Shown in pieces: positions 35,561 to 45,735 of a stretch of 47,241 nt of DNA (positions are counted from its first letter, which is position 1; the number at the start of each line of letters is the position of its first letter). The position numbers and the translations under genes are program-made. The stretch lies in NCBI GenBank assembly GCA_944389615.1, contig CALXNA010000025.1, forward strand, positions 1-47,241, read 5' to 3'. Under the pieces are notes generated by a model. That model saw only the letters and a list, made by a program, of their open reading frames with translations, searched no databases and was not told where the DNA came from. Source of the stretch: an uncultured Anaerobiospirillum sp. (lineage in GTDB: Bacteria > Pseudomonadota > Gammaproteobacteria > Enterobacterales > Succinivibrionaceae).

Positions 35561-37747
35561 ATGCCAGTGATTGAGCGTGAGCCTTGCTATATCTACAACA
35601 TGCGGGAGTATCAAGAGCACAGCCTGATTTTAGAAGCGCTCTCGCTCAATCTGGGCGCCATTGCGATCTTGGCGCGCGGCGCCAAGCGTCCAGACTCGCC
35701 GCTCAAGGGGCTATTTCAGCCCTTTACGCCGCTGCTGCTCAGCCTGCAACTGGGGCAAAAGGGCGACCTGTACTACCTCAAGGACTACGAGTACTGCCCG
35801 GGCGGCTATCACTTTGTGATCCCCGAGTCCTTTTGCGCCTTCTACCTCAACGAGCTCCTGCACCTGCTCTATCACGGCAAAGAGTCCGACAAGTTGCTCT
35901 TTGGCCACTACATCGCCACGCTCGAAGCCATTGAGCATAAGGACAAGATCGAGTACCACCTGCGCAGCTTTGAGCTGCACCTACTCAAGAGCTTAGGCTA
36001 TGGCATCAGCCCCTTAGACGAGTTTGGCGCTCCGGTACAAGCCGACAAGCGCTACCGCTTTTGCTTTGGGGTGGGCTTTGTTGAGGTCAATCCTGACCTG
36101 ATGGAGCAGGTGATGCGCGCCCAAACCGCGCCGCGCAGCAAAAGCACGTCCGCAGAGCGCCCTGCCGAGCGTCCAAGCGAGAGCGCCGATGACGGGCTGC
36201 TCTTTGCCAAGTCCAAGATCCGCGGGCCTAAGCTGACAGACACGCGTACCAGCGTAAGCTCCAGTCCCGCATGGGTACAGCGCGCCCTGAGCCAAGGCGT
36301 TAGCAGCAGCGACCTCAAGCGCTATTACGAGTACAACGGCGAGTTCTTAGGGCCCATCCTCACCGGAGCAGAGATCCAAGACATCGTCAGCTTACAGTTT
36401 ACGGATCCTAATAGCCTCCACATTGCCAAGACGCTTACTAGCAGCGTCATCGACCGCCTCACCGGTGGCGTTGAGCTCAATAGCCGCAAGCTTTATCGGG
36501 AGTATCTGCACCTGTGCAAGCAAAAGGCGCAAGCAGCCGCCACGGCCGTGCCTGCGGCGCAGCCTGCGCCTCAAGCACCATCGGCGCAACAAACACTCGC
36601 CCCGGAGCAGCCCGTAGCGAGCGCAGCTGCCGCGCAAGCTTCTAACTCAGTGCCCGAGGTCAGCGCTGAGCCTGAGGTAGTGCCCGAGCCTGCTCCCGTA
36701 TCTAATGCAAAGATTGAGGCCGATGATGCCGAGCCTGAGGTAGTGCCCGAGCCTGCTCCCGTATCTAATGCAAAGATTGAGGCCGATGATGCCGAACCTG
36801 AGGCAGCGCCCGCTCCTACTCCGCCTGTAACGAACGCAGCTGCTGCACAAGGAGCTAACTCAGAACCAGAGGTAGTCACTGAGCCTGAGGTTGAGGCCGC
36901 AACTGCACATTCCTTAGAGACCAATACAGTGCCCAAAGAGCAGTCTGCGCCTGTCTTTAAAACAAAACGGGACGCCAAGGCTTCGACTAAGAGCGCCGAG
37001 CCTGAGGTTGCGCCCGCAACTGCTTCGTCCTTAGAGACCAATGCAGCTCCTGAAGAGCAGCCAGCGCCTGTCTCTAAGGCCAAATGGGCCTCCAAGGCCC
37101 AGACATCGGCCAAGAGCGTCACACCAGAGGTCGAGGCCGCAACTGCTCCATCCGTAGAGACCAATACAGCGCCTGAAGAGATGCCTGCACCGGTCTCTAA
37201 GGCTAAAGGCGCTCCAAAAGCCAAGTCTGGGCCCGTCTCTAAGGCCAAGCGCGCCTCCAAGGCTTCTACTGAGAGCACCGCGTCTGAGGTAGAGGCCGTA
37301 ACTGCTTCGCCTGTAGCTACTAATGTAGCTCCAGAAGATAAGCCCACGCCCGTCTTTAAGGCCAAACGCCCCACAAAGGCCAAGCCCACGTCCCAGAGTA
37401 CTGCGCCTAAGGTAGCGCTTGCGTCGGTATTGTCCTTAAAGCCCACTGCCAATCCAGCAGCTGAGCCTGAAGGGGCGGGCGCTGAATTGGTGCTGACACC
37501 GCAGGTGGTGGCGCCGGAGGCGATGGCTTCGAAGCCGGCGGCGGCTCCGGCTAAGGCGGCCAAGATTAAGGTAGCAAAGGCGGGCAAGAAGCTGACGCGG
37601 ACGCAGCTCAGAGCGCGGGAAAAGGCGGCAGCTGCGGCGCGGGCGCAGGCTGAGCAGGAGCGCCTTGCGGCCTCGCCTTATGATGAGAGCATGCTCATGA
37701 TGCTCGATGCAAGTTTGCACCGCCGCGTGCGCCGCAAGAAAGGTTAG
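35561..37747 (+). CDS. recO: DNA repair protein RecO with very long repetitive tail
   Basis: RecO loads RecA on gaps with RecF and RecR. The N-terminal OB fold (REYQEHSLILEALSLNLGAI, ARGAKRPDSPLKGLFQPFTP) and helical part (FYLNELLHLLYHG, LLKSLGYGISP) match RecO, and the core seems to end at LNSRKLYREYLHLCKQK near residue 325. Within the core there is an insertion at about 189-250. The product then continues to 728 residues with an Ala/Pro/Glu/Lys-rich tail of degenerate repeats (APEEQPAPVSKAK type). Usual RecO length is about 240. The frame is uninterrupted, so the tail is likely translated. Confidence 0.87.
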   Translation: MPVIEREPCYIYNMREYQEHSLILEALSLNLGAIAILARGAKRPDSPLKGLFQPFTPLLLSLQLGQKGDLYYLKDYEYCPGGYHFVIPESFCAFYLNELLHLLYHGKESDKLLFGHYIATLEAIEHKDKIEYHLRSFELHLLKSLGYGISPLDEFGAPVQADKRYRFCFGVGFVEVNPDLMEQVMRAQTAPRSKSTSAERPAERPSESADDGLLFAKSKIRGPKLTDTRTSVSSSPAWVQRALSQGVSSSDLKRYYEYNGEFLGPILTGAEIQDIVSLQFTDPNSLHIAKTLTSSVIDRLTGGVELNSRKLYREYLHLCKQKAQAAATAVPAAQPAPQAPSAQQTLAPEQPVASAAAAQASNSVPEVSAEPEVVPEPAPVSNAKIEADDAEPEVVPEPAPVSNAKIEADDAEPEAAPAPTPPVTNAAAAQGANSEPEVVTEPEVEAATAHSLETNTVPKEQSAPVFKTKRDAKASTKSAEPEVAPATASSLETNAAPEEQPAPVSKAKWASKAQTSAKSVTPEVEAATAPSVETNTAPEEMPAPVSKAKGAPKAKSGPVSKAKRASKASTESTASEVEAVTASPVATNVAPEDKPTPVFKAKRPTKAKPTSQSTAPKVALASVLSLKPTANPAAEPEGAGAELVLTPQVVAPEAMASKPAAAPAKAAKIKVAKAGKKLTRTQLRAREKAAAAARAQAEQERLAASPYDESMLMMLDASLHRRVRRKKG
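36668..36793 (+). repeat. Perfect 63-bp tandem duplication in recO
   Basis: Positions 36668-36730 and 36731-36793 are identical as far as I can read and code for 21 residues each (starting EPEVVPEPAPVSNAKIEADD). A degenerate third copy follows. The perfect identity points to a recent duplication, and its length keeps the frame. Confidence 0.92.
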
Positions 37748-37799
37748 GCGTCATAGCCTCCGGCTGGGGTAAGAGTTTCTGGTTTAACAAGGGATTTTG

Positions 37800-39323
37800 A
37801 TGGCAACGATTTACAAGCAAGATAAGAAGGCGGCTGCGCCCAAGGCGTTTGAGACTGTGTGCACCGGCCTTGATATCATGGGCCGCGGCGTGTGCAGGCA
37901 TGACGATAAGGTCTACTTCGTGCCGGGGCTGCTGCCCAATGAGCGCGCCCGCATCATGCCGGTGGCGGGCACGGCCGAGGATAAGACCGCCTCAGGCGTG
38001 GTCACCAAGATGATTGATTGCTCGCCTGAGCGCGTGACGCCGTGCTGTGACCATCAGGCCTCGTGCGGCGGCTGCCCGCTGATGCATCTGCCGCCGCAGA
38101 TGGCCTTTAACGCCAAGGTACAGGGCGTCGCCAAGCTCTTGGTTAAGAGCGTGCTGCAGGGCACCTTAGAGGCTAAGTCCGGTAAGGCCAGTGGCGCAGT
38201 CGGCTCAGCGCGCCTAGGGCGCAATAGCACCATCAAGCAGGCCTTGGCTCAAAAGCAGGTCGCGGCCAAGAATGCCGCGCGTGCCGCTGAGCTCACCGCC
38301 TTAAGCCGCGAGGCCGCGGCCAAGGTCGGCGCTCCAAGCTTTACCGAGACCGGAGCTACCGAGGGCTATCGCCGCGCCTGCCGCCTTGCCATTCGCGCCG
38401 ATCACGGCAAGCTCTATCTGGGCTTTCGTAAGGATAAGAGCTCCCAGCTGGTGCCGATTAGCACCTGCCCAGTGCTCGAGCCGCGCCTGAACGCGGTGCT
38501 CGCGCCACTCACGGCCTTGGTCAACACCTTGGAGCAGAAAAAGAGCATCGGCCACGTCGAGCTCTTAGCGAGCGACCTTAAGGTCGCAGTCTTGCTGCGC
38601 ATGACGGCACAGCTTGAGTCCCACGATGAGGCCGCCCTCATCGCTTTTGGCCAAGAGCATGACTTGGCCATGTTTGCCCTCGAGCCCTTCAAGCAGCTTG
38701 ATGACAGCGAGGTGCTGCGCGAGCGCTTGCTCGGTGCGCCTGAGGAGTCGTCGCAGGTGCTGGTGCAGAGCTTGGGTTGTAAGATCTATTGCTCGCCGAG
38801 CTGCTTTGTCCAAGTCAATGCTGCGATGAACCAGGCGATGTTACAGCGCGTGCTTGCAGCGGTGGCGCCGCATGAGGGGCAAAAGGTGCTCGACCTGTTC
38901 TCAGGCCTTGGCAACTTCTCCTTGCCTTTGGCCGCAGCCGGTAGCACGGTGGCGGGCGTGGACATCGTCTTTGAAATGGTGCGCCGGGCTAATGCCAACG
39001 CCGAGGTTAATGGCGTGGCGGCTAAGGCCAAGTTCTATGTGGCTGACCTCGAAGAGCCCTTTGAGAATCAGCTCTGGGCCAAAGAGCGCTACGATGTGGT
39101 GGTGATGGATCCCGGGCGTATGGGCGCCAAGCGCGCAGTGCAGTTCATGGGCAAGCTTAAGCCCCACAAGATTGTGATGATCTCGTGCAATCCGCTGGCG
39201 GCGGCGCGCGATTGTTCGCAATTGCTCCGTGCGCACTATAAAATAGAGTCGTGGGGCGCCTTCGATATGTTCCCACATACCAGTCACGTGGAGATTATGC
39301 TGGTCTTCACCCGCGACGAGTGA
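37800..39323 (+). CDS. rlmD: 23S rRNA m5U1939 methyltransferase RlmD
   Basis: RlmD (RumA) methylates U1939 of 23S rRNA using S-adenosylmethionine. The 507-residue product (E. coli 433) begins with a TRAM domain, has the iron-sulfur ligands in CDHQASCGGC with a fourth Cys in STCPVL, the SAM motif VLDLFSGLGNFSLPLA, VVVMDPGRMGA and the catalytic Cys in MISCNPLAAARD. About 60-70 extra Ala/Lys-rich residues sit between CGGC and YRRACRLA (about 120-185). ATG at 37800 with AAGGGA upstream. Confidence 0.95.
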   Translation: MATIYKQDKKAAAPKAFETVCTGLDIMGRGVCRHDDKVYFVPGLLPNERARIMPVAGTAEDKTASGVVTKMIDCSPERVTPCCDHQASCGGCPLMHLPPQMAFNAKVQGVAKLLVKSVLQGTLEAKSGKASGAVGSARLGRNSTIKQALAQKQVAAKNAARAAELTALSREAAAKVGAPSFTETGATEGYRRACRLAIRADHGKLYLGFRKDKSSQLVPISTCPVLEPRLNAVLAPLTALVNTLEQKKSIGHVELLASDLKVAVLLRMTAQLESHDEAALIAFGQEHDLAMFALEPFKQLDDSEVLRERLLGAPEESSQVLVQSLGCKIYCSPSCFVQVNAAMNQAMLQRVLAAVAPHEGQKVLDLFSGLGNFSLPLAAAGSTVAGVDIVFEMVRRANANAEVNGVAAKAKFYVADLEEPFENQLWAKERYDVVVMDPGRMGAKRAVQFMGKLKPHKIVMISCNPLAAARDCSQLLRAHYKIESWGAFDMFPHTSHVEIMLVFTRDE

Positions 39324-39396
39324 TCACGGCGTAGGCCTGAGCGCCCGCTAGAGTGCCGAAGCCCTTGGCTGCGCTTGAGGCATTGAGGAGTACTGT

Positions 39397-41745
39397 ATGG
39401 TTGCGTTACGAGACACGCACGAAGCATCTTTTGATTTTGAGGCGTGGGCCGATAAGCTCAACCTGCCTGCTGACCAAAAGGAGAAGCTGCACCAGTGCCA
39501 TACCTATGTCGTCTCCTGCGTGCAAAAGCAGGCCGAAAAGCGTGCCGCCGAGGCCAAGCGCTTAGCCGAAGAGGGCGGCGCGGAGAAGAAGGGCAAGGAA
39601 GCCAAAGGCGAGGTCAGCCAAGGCTTGGGCCTTGCGCGCGCCAAGCTCTTGGATGCCAAGAGCATGACCAACCTGTCAGCGGAGATCATCGCGATTTTGA
39701 TGACTTTGAACATGGATTTAGAGTCACTCATGGTCGCCTTCTTGTATCCGGCCTTTGAGGCCAAGGCCTTGGACTTAGACGAGGTCGAAGCCAAGTTCGG
39801 CCTCAACATCCGCAAGCTCCTGCTCAAAGTTAAGGATATGGAAGCCATTCGCTTCCTGCAAAACCTCAACACGAGCAAGGGGGCTGAGGCGCAGGTCGAC
39901 CGCGTGCGCCGCATGCTCCTCTCGATGGTCGATGACGTGCGTGCCGTGGTCATCAAGCTCGCTGAGCGCATTGCGGTGATCCGTGCTGCCAAGTTCGCCG
40001 ACGATGAGACCAAGCTGGCGATCGCGCGGGAGATCGCCAATATCTACGCGCCGTTGGCCAACCGCTTGGGCATCGGACAGCTCAAGTGGGAGCTTGAAGA
40101 CTTAGCCTTCCGCTTTCTCCATAACGACTACTATATGGAGATCGCGCGCGACTTGGGTGAAAAGCGCGTCGAGCGCGAGCGCTACATCGAGAACTTCGTG
40201 CGCGAGCTGCGCGAGCTCTTGGAGCAAAATGGCATCAAAAACGCCGAAGTCTATGGTCGCCCTAAGCATATCTACTCGATTTGGCGCAAGATGCAGCGCA
40301 AGCATCTGCCCTTCAGCGAGCTCTACGACGTGCGCGCGGTGCGCGTGATCGTCGACAAGATTGAGGACTGCTACGCGGCCTTGAGTATTGTCCACAGCCG
40401 CTGGTCGCACATCGAAAAGGAGTTCGACGACTACATCGCCAACCCTAAGCCCAATGGCTACCAGTCGATCCACACCGTGGTCTACGGTGATGGCAATAAG
40501 GTGGTCGAAATCCAATTTCGCACCAAGGACATGCACCAAATGGCCGAGCTCGGCGTGGCCGCCCACTGGAAGTATAAGGAAGGCGGCGGCTTAGGCTCGG
40601 GCGTGGAGCAGCGCATCAATTGGCTGCGCAAGCTCTTGGCATGGCGCGACGATATGGTCGAGTCGGGCGCGCTCTTAGACGAGTTTAGAAAGCAAGTCTT
40701 TGAAGACCGCGTCTACGTCTTCACCCCGCGCGGGGAGGTGGTCGACCTGCCGACCGGCGCTACGCCGCTCGACTTTGCCTACCAAGTGCATACCATGGTG
40801 GGCCACCGCTGCATCGGCGCCAAGGTCGACGGCCGCATCGTGCCTTATACCTACAAGCTCAAGACCGGCGAGCAGGTGGAGATCATCACGCAAAAGGAGC
40901 CGAACCCGTCGCGCGATTGGATTAACGCCGACAATGGCTACCTCAAGACGTCGCGCGCCCGCGCTAAGGTCATCTCGTGGTTCCGTAAGGTCGACTACGA
41001 TAAGAACATGGCCGCCGGTGACGATATCCTCGAGCGCGAGGTGACGCGCCATGGCTTAGGCCTCAATAAGGATCAGGTCGCCTCGTTCTTAAAGGAGAAG
41101 CTTGCGCGCTTTAACGTCAAGTCGGTCAACGACATCTACGCGGGCATTGGTGCTGGTGACATCAAGGTCAATCAGATCATCTCCTTCCTTGAGGAGCGCG
41201 TCTTCAAGCGTGACAGCAACACCAAGGAGCTGGAGCTACAGTCACTCATCTCCGAGAAGACTAATCAGCAGCTGCTGACGCGCCACGCCAACCAAAAGGG
41301 CCGTATCGTGGTCGATGGCATCGGCACCATGATGACCCATATCGCCAAGTGCTGCCAGCCGATCCCGGGTGATGACATCATCGGCTTTATCACCCAAGGG
41401 CGCGGCATCTCGATTCACAAGGCCAGCTGCGCTCAGCTCAAGAGCTTGATGAAGAAGAATCCTGAGCGCGTGGTCACGGCCCAATGGGGCGATGATGCTA
41501 CCGCTAACGGCTTTACCGTCACCATCAAGGTGGTCGCCTCAGACTACCCAGGGCTGTTGCGCGATGTCACCACGGTCATCGCCAATGAGAAGATCAATGT
41601 CTTGGGCGTGCGCTCGCACACCGAGCGGCAAAAGGATCTCTCGATCATCGATATCGACTTGATGATCGTCAATCTCGCGGCTTTAACCCGCGTCTTGGGC
41701 AAGCTCAACGAAATCAAGCAGGTGCGCTCGGCAGCGCGCGTTTAG
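39397..41745 (+). CDS. relA: GTP pyrophosphokinase RelA
   Basis: RelA makes (p)ppGpp on stalled ribosomes. The 782-residue product (E. coli 744) has a degenerate hydrolase domain (LYPAFEAKA at 116-124 instead of the HD motif), the synthetase region YGRPKHIYSIWRKMQ (286-300) and EFDDYIANPKPNGYQSIHT (342-360), whose EFDD is the acidic motif of synthetase-only enzymes, a TGS domain (about 437-500), a CCQPIPGDDIIGF zinc-finger region and a C-terminal ACT domain. An Ala/Lys/Glu-rich insert lies at about 45-75. GAGGAG precedes the ATG. rlmD-relA is the enteric order. Confidence 0.97.
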   Translation: MVALRDTHEASFDFEAWADKLNLPADQKEKLHQCHTYVVSCVQKQAEKRAAEAKRLAEEGGAEKKGKEAKGEVSQGLGLARAKLLDAKSMTNLSAEIIAILMTLNMDLESLMVAFLYPAFEAKALDLDEVEAKFGLNIRKLLLKVKDMEAIRFLQNLNTSKGAEAQVDRVRRMLLSMVDDVRAVVIKLAERIAVIRAAKFADDETKLAIAREIANIYAPLANRLGIGQLKWELEDLAFRFLHNDYYMEIARDLGEKRVERERYIENFVRELRELLEQNGIKNAEVYGRPKHIYSIWRKMQRKHLPFSELYDVRAVRVIVDKIEDCYAALSIVHSRWSHIEKEFDDYIANPKPNGYQSIHTVVYGDGNKVVEIQFRTKDMHQMAELGVAAHWKYKEGGGLGSGVEQRINWLRKLLAWRDDMVESGALLDEFRKQVFEDRVYVFTPRGEVVDLPTGATPLDFAYQVHTMVGHRCIGAKVDGRIVPYTYKLKTGEQVEIITQKEPNPSRDWINADNGYLKTSRARAKVISWFRKVDYDKNMAAGDDILEREVTRHGLGLNKDQVASFLKEKLARFNVKSVNDIYAGIGAGDIKVNQIISFLEERVFKRDSNTKELELQSLISEKTNQQLLTRHANQKGRIVVDGIGTMMTHIAKCCQPIPGDDIIGFITQGRGISIHKASCAQLKSLMKKNPERVVTAQWGDDATANGFTVTIKVVASDYPGLLRDVTTVIANEKINVLGVRSHTERQKDLSIIDIDLMIVNLAALTRVLGKLNEIKQVRSAARV

Positions 41746-41763
41746 CGCGCAACGCCGCCGCCC

Positions 41764-41779
41764 CGCCCCTGATGGGGCG
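41764..41779. terminator. Hairpin between convergent relA and ispD
   Basis: CGCCCC-TGAT-GGGGCG sits in the 49-bp gap between the two stop codons. There is no T tract on either side, so its role as terminator is inferred from location. Confidence 0.45.
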
Positions 41780-41794
41780 AGCCTTGCAGCCGCG

Positions 41795-43009
41795 TTAGCA
41801 GCGCGGCGCGAGGTAGCTCAGCAGCGCCTTGGTCAAGAGCAGGTCGCTCGGCTGCGTTAGCTTGAAGTTGAGTGGTGAACCTTCCACTAACAGCACCTTC
41901 TTGCCTTGGCGCTCTAAGGCCGAGGCCTCGTCGGTGAGGGCGGCTTTGTGCTGCAGGCCCTGCTCGATCGCATCGATGAGCTCACTGCGCGGGAACAGCT
42001 GCGGGGTGAGGGCGCGAAAGAGGTGCTGGCGCTCTAAGGTGCATTCGATGGCGCAGCGCTCGCCGCCATAGGCGCTTTGCGCTTGCTTGACCGTGTCGGT
42101 CATCGGGGCGACTAAGATGCCGCCGCAGTACTCGCCCTGCTGCTGGCTCCGCGCCACTTGCAGCAAGAGCTGCTCGATATCCCCCAAGCTAATCAAAGGC
42201 CGCGCCGCGTCGTGTACCATCACCCATGGGGTTTGAGTGGCCTTAAGGCCGGTGAGCACACTATCAACGCGCTCGTTGCCGCCGTCGACCCGGATCACGC
42301 GCTTTAAGTCGACGAGGCAGGTGTACTTGTAGTAAGGATCGTGGGGCGAGAGTGCGACAATCACATTGCGCACATACGGGCTGGTCAAAAGCTTGAGGAC
42401 GGTATGCTCGAGCACGCACTTGTCATCAAGCTTGAGGTATTGCTTGGGCACTTCCGCGCCCATGCGCGCGCCTACGCCGGCAGCCGGTACCACGACATCG
42501 ATCAGGCCGTGTTCGGCGATAAAGCCTAAGATCCCCTTGCCTTCGAGCAGGGCGTCCTGCGGGGCATAGAGCGCAAAGAGCTCTTTGAGCTCGCTGGGCG
42601 TTAAGGTCGAAGGCGGCGTTGCTAGTAAGAGGCTGACGCTGGCGGTATGGCCCTGAGCTCCTTTGGTTGTGCTCGATTGCACGCCGCATTTGGGCTCACC
42701 TAAGACCTTGCTCTTAGGCGGGATCGTACCCTCGGGCGTGGCGACGGCGGCGCTTGAGCTGACGGCATTGCTCAAGGCTGCTTGCAGATTGTGCTCGAAG
42801 GCATGGAGCTTGGCGGCAAAGAGATCGGGGCTCCCAGCACGGCACTTCTCGTTGAGCTTAGTGATGAAGTCAGGATCTTGAGCGAGCAGCTCATTGAGTT
42901 CACCAAAGCGCTCCACGGTGAGGTGCTTGACGCGGCCGTTGACGCGTACCGAACGCTTGAGATAGACGTATTTGCGCCCACTTGCCGGGGTCTTGATCTC
43001 TACATACAT
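41795..43009 (-). CDS. ispD: IspD fused to a transposase-like N-terminal domain
   Basis: The C-terminal part (about residues 170-404) is 2-C-methyl-D-erythritol 4-phosphate cytidylyltransferase of the non-mevalonate pathway: VVPAAGVGARMGAEVPKQYL carries Arg182 and Lys189, VHDAARP carries Asp267, and NFKLTQPSD carries Lys383, all matching E. coli IspD catalytic residues. The first 60 or so residues (YVYLKRSVRVNGRVKHLTVE, then RFGELNELLAQDPDFITKL) look like the N-terminus of IS1634/IS4-type transposases, joined by an Ala/Ser/Thr-rich linker of about 100 residues. ATG at 43009 with AAAGG is the only ATG before the catalytic domain. Usual IspD length is about 235. Confidence 0.88.
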   Translation of the reverse strand: MYVEIKTPASGRKYVYLKRSVRVNGRVKHLTVERFGELNELLAQDPDFITKLNEKCRAGSPDLFAAKLHAFEHNLQAALSNAVSSSAAVATPEGTIPPKSKVLGEPKCGVQSSTTKGAQGHTASVSLLLATPPSTLTPSELKELFALYAPQDALLEGKGILGFIAEHGLIDVVVPAAGVGARMGAEVPKQYLKLDDKCVLEHTVLKLLTSPYVRNVIVALSPHDPYYKYTCLVDLKRVIRVDGGNERVDSVLTGLKATQTPWVMVHDAARPLISLGDIEQLLLQVARSQQQGEYCGGILVAPMTDTVKQAQSAYGGERCAIECTLERQHLFRALTPQLFPRSELIDAIEQGLQHKAALTDEASALERQGKKVLLVEGSPLNFKLTQPSDLLLTKALLSYLAPRC

Positions 43010-43205
43010 AAACTTCGCCTTTACTTGCGCGCATATTGCGTATGCCTATCACTTTAGCACACAGACCTCATCAGATCGGTTTTGCCCTAAATCAGGCGTG
43101 ATGTGCCCAATCTTGCACAATGATAAAACTGGTAGCGCTAACTTGCGCGGCGCACGCGCTCTGCGGCATAAATAAGCGGCGCAGGCCGACGCTGCGGTCG
43201 ACCGT

Positions 43206-43283
43206 GGTAGACCACCGTGTGCTCGATAAATATGATTGTGTGGCACAAATTTCTGTATACGCGGCGCTTGGTCTACAGTAGAC
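43206..43283. promoter_or_regulatory. GTAGAC-motif cluster upstream of ispD
   Basis: GGTAGACCA at 43206-43214 and the inverted repeat GTCTAC-A-GTAGAC at 43271-43283 lie in the 280-bp ftsB-ispD gap. The same octamer recurs three times upstream of pyrG. The rest of the gap shows no gene. A binding site for a regulator is possible. Confidence 0.4.
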
Positions 43284-43289
43284 GCATAC

Positions 43290-43604
43290 CTAATGGTAGT
43301 CTGGCAGAGGCATCTTCATGATTTCCTCATCGGTGGCGATGACACGATAGAAGCGCTCGTTGGGCTTGATGAGGCCGAGCTCACTGCGCGCTAGCTCCTC
43401 GATCGCGACTGAGCCTTCGCGCCGGAAGTCGTTGACTTGATCGGTGACTTCTTGATTGCGCTTCTTGAGCTCCAAGGCCTTGTGCTCTTCATGCTCCAAT
43501 TGCAGGGCAATGCCCTTGTAGGTCTCGATGCCCTTGGCGCCAAAGTACAGGTTAAATCCGGCCAAGACACACAGTACCACCAAAATCGCTGCAATGATTT
43601 TCAT
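43290..43604 (-). CDS. ftsB: Cell division protein FtsB
   Basis: FtsB forms the FtsQLB divisome complex. The 104-residue product starts with a membrane helix (IIAAILVVLCVLAGFNLYF, residues 3-21), then a coiled coil (LEHEEHKALELKKRNQEVTD) and a C-terminal SELGLIKPNERFYRVI typical of FtsB. AGGAGG precedes the ATG. It lies between pyrG and ispD on the minus strand; in E. coli the order is ftsB-ispD-ispF, with eno between pyrG and ftsB. Confidence 0.95.
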   Translation of the reverse strand: MKIIAAILVVLCVLAGFNLYFGAKGIETYKGIALQLEHEEHKALELKKRNQEVTDQVNDFRREGSVAIEELARSELGLIKPNERFYRVIATDEEIMKMPLPDYH

Positions 43605-43681
43605 CGCCTCCTCCTTGCCTCAGGCCTGAGCACGATCGGGCTTGATGCAATTTTCGTAACCGCCTCCGCCGCTGTAGACAA

Positions 43682-43747
43682 ACAAGCCGCCGTAGGCACT
43701 CCCTACAGCGGCTTGTGGGCTCCTAAGACCTGCGCCGTACGGCGCAG
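43682..43747 (-). terminator. Terminator and palindrome after pyrG
   Basis: On the minus strand pyrG is followed by the perfect palindrome CTGCGCCGTACGGCGCAG (43730-43747) and then by a strong hairpin, ACAAGCCGC/GCGGCTTGT (43682-43690 with 43708-43716) with an inner GTAGG/CCTAC stem, and TTTGT after it. It separates pyrG from ftsB. Confidence 0.82.
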
Positions 43748-43753
43748 CACAGG

Positions 43754-45418
<1,665 letters not shown>

Positions 45419-45440
45419 TTAACGCCAAATTTGACCGCTC

Positions 45441-45449
45441 ATTGTAGCA
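45441..45449 (-). promoter_or_regulatory. Extended -10 promoter of pyrG
   Basis: On the minus strand TGCTACAAT reads as an extended -10 (TGn then TACAAT), 38 nt upstream of the pyrG ATG. No good -35 was found at 17 bp, which is common for extended -10 promoters. Confidence 0.5.
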
Positions 45450-45531
45450 CAGCCCGCTTATTTATGCCGCATCAATCACAACTCCCCCCAAGACACGAAA
45501 CTTGCCACCAAGCCACCCACCTTCCGCAATA

Positions 45532-45586
45532 GGTAGACCACGTCCGGCCTGCGCCGGTAGACCCGCAGCGCGGCCTTCGGTAGACC
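45532..45586. repeat. Three GGTAGACC iterons upstream of pyrG
   Basis: GGTAGACC occurs at 45532-45539, 45556-45563 and 45579-45586, spaced 24 and 23 bp, in the divergent gap between pyrG and the second family 25 glycosyltransferase. Two of the three extend to GGTAGACCACG. Regular two-turn spacing resembles binding sites for a dimeric or cooperative protein. The remainder of the 45404-45735 gap holds no recognised gene. Confidence 0.55.
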
Positions 45587-45735
45587 ACGCGCCGCGATCA
45601 GCATAGTAAGTCGCGGCAACAAAAAACGCCTATTAATAGCCTATGGGTGCTGCCATGCTGGCGCCTAGCCCCTGAAAAGGGTTGGTGGAAATGAGCGTGC
45701 GGCACCACCCGCCGCTCCTGAGCGGCAGGTTGAGT

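Noticed and set aside
36571..37587. 338-residue open frame antisense to the recO tail
   Set aside because: It mirrors the Ala/Glu-rich repeats of recO and has no start signal or recognisable sequence; recO itself continues in frame from a conserved core.
42830..43009. Separate insertion sequence remnant upstream of ispD
   Set aside because: The transposase-like stretch is in one uninterrupted frame with ispD, with the ribosome binding site at its start and no terminal inverted repeats seen, so a gene fusion is the simpler reading.
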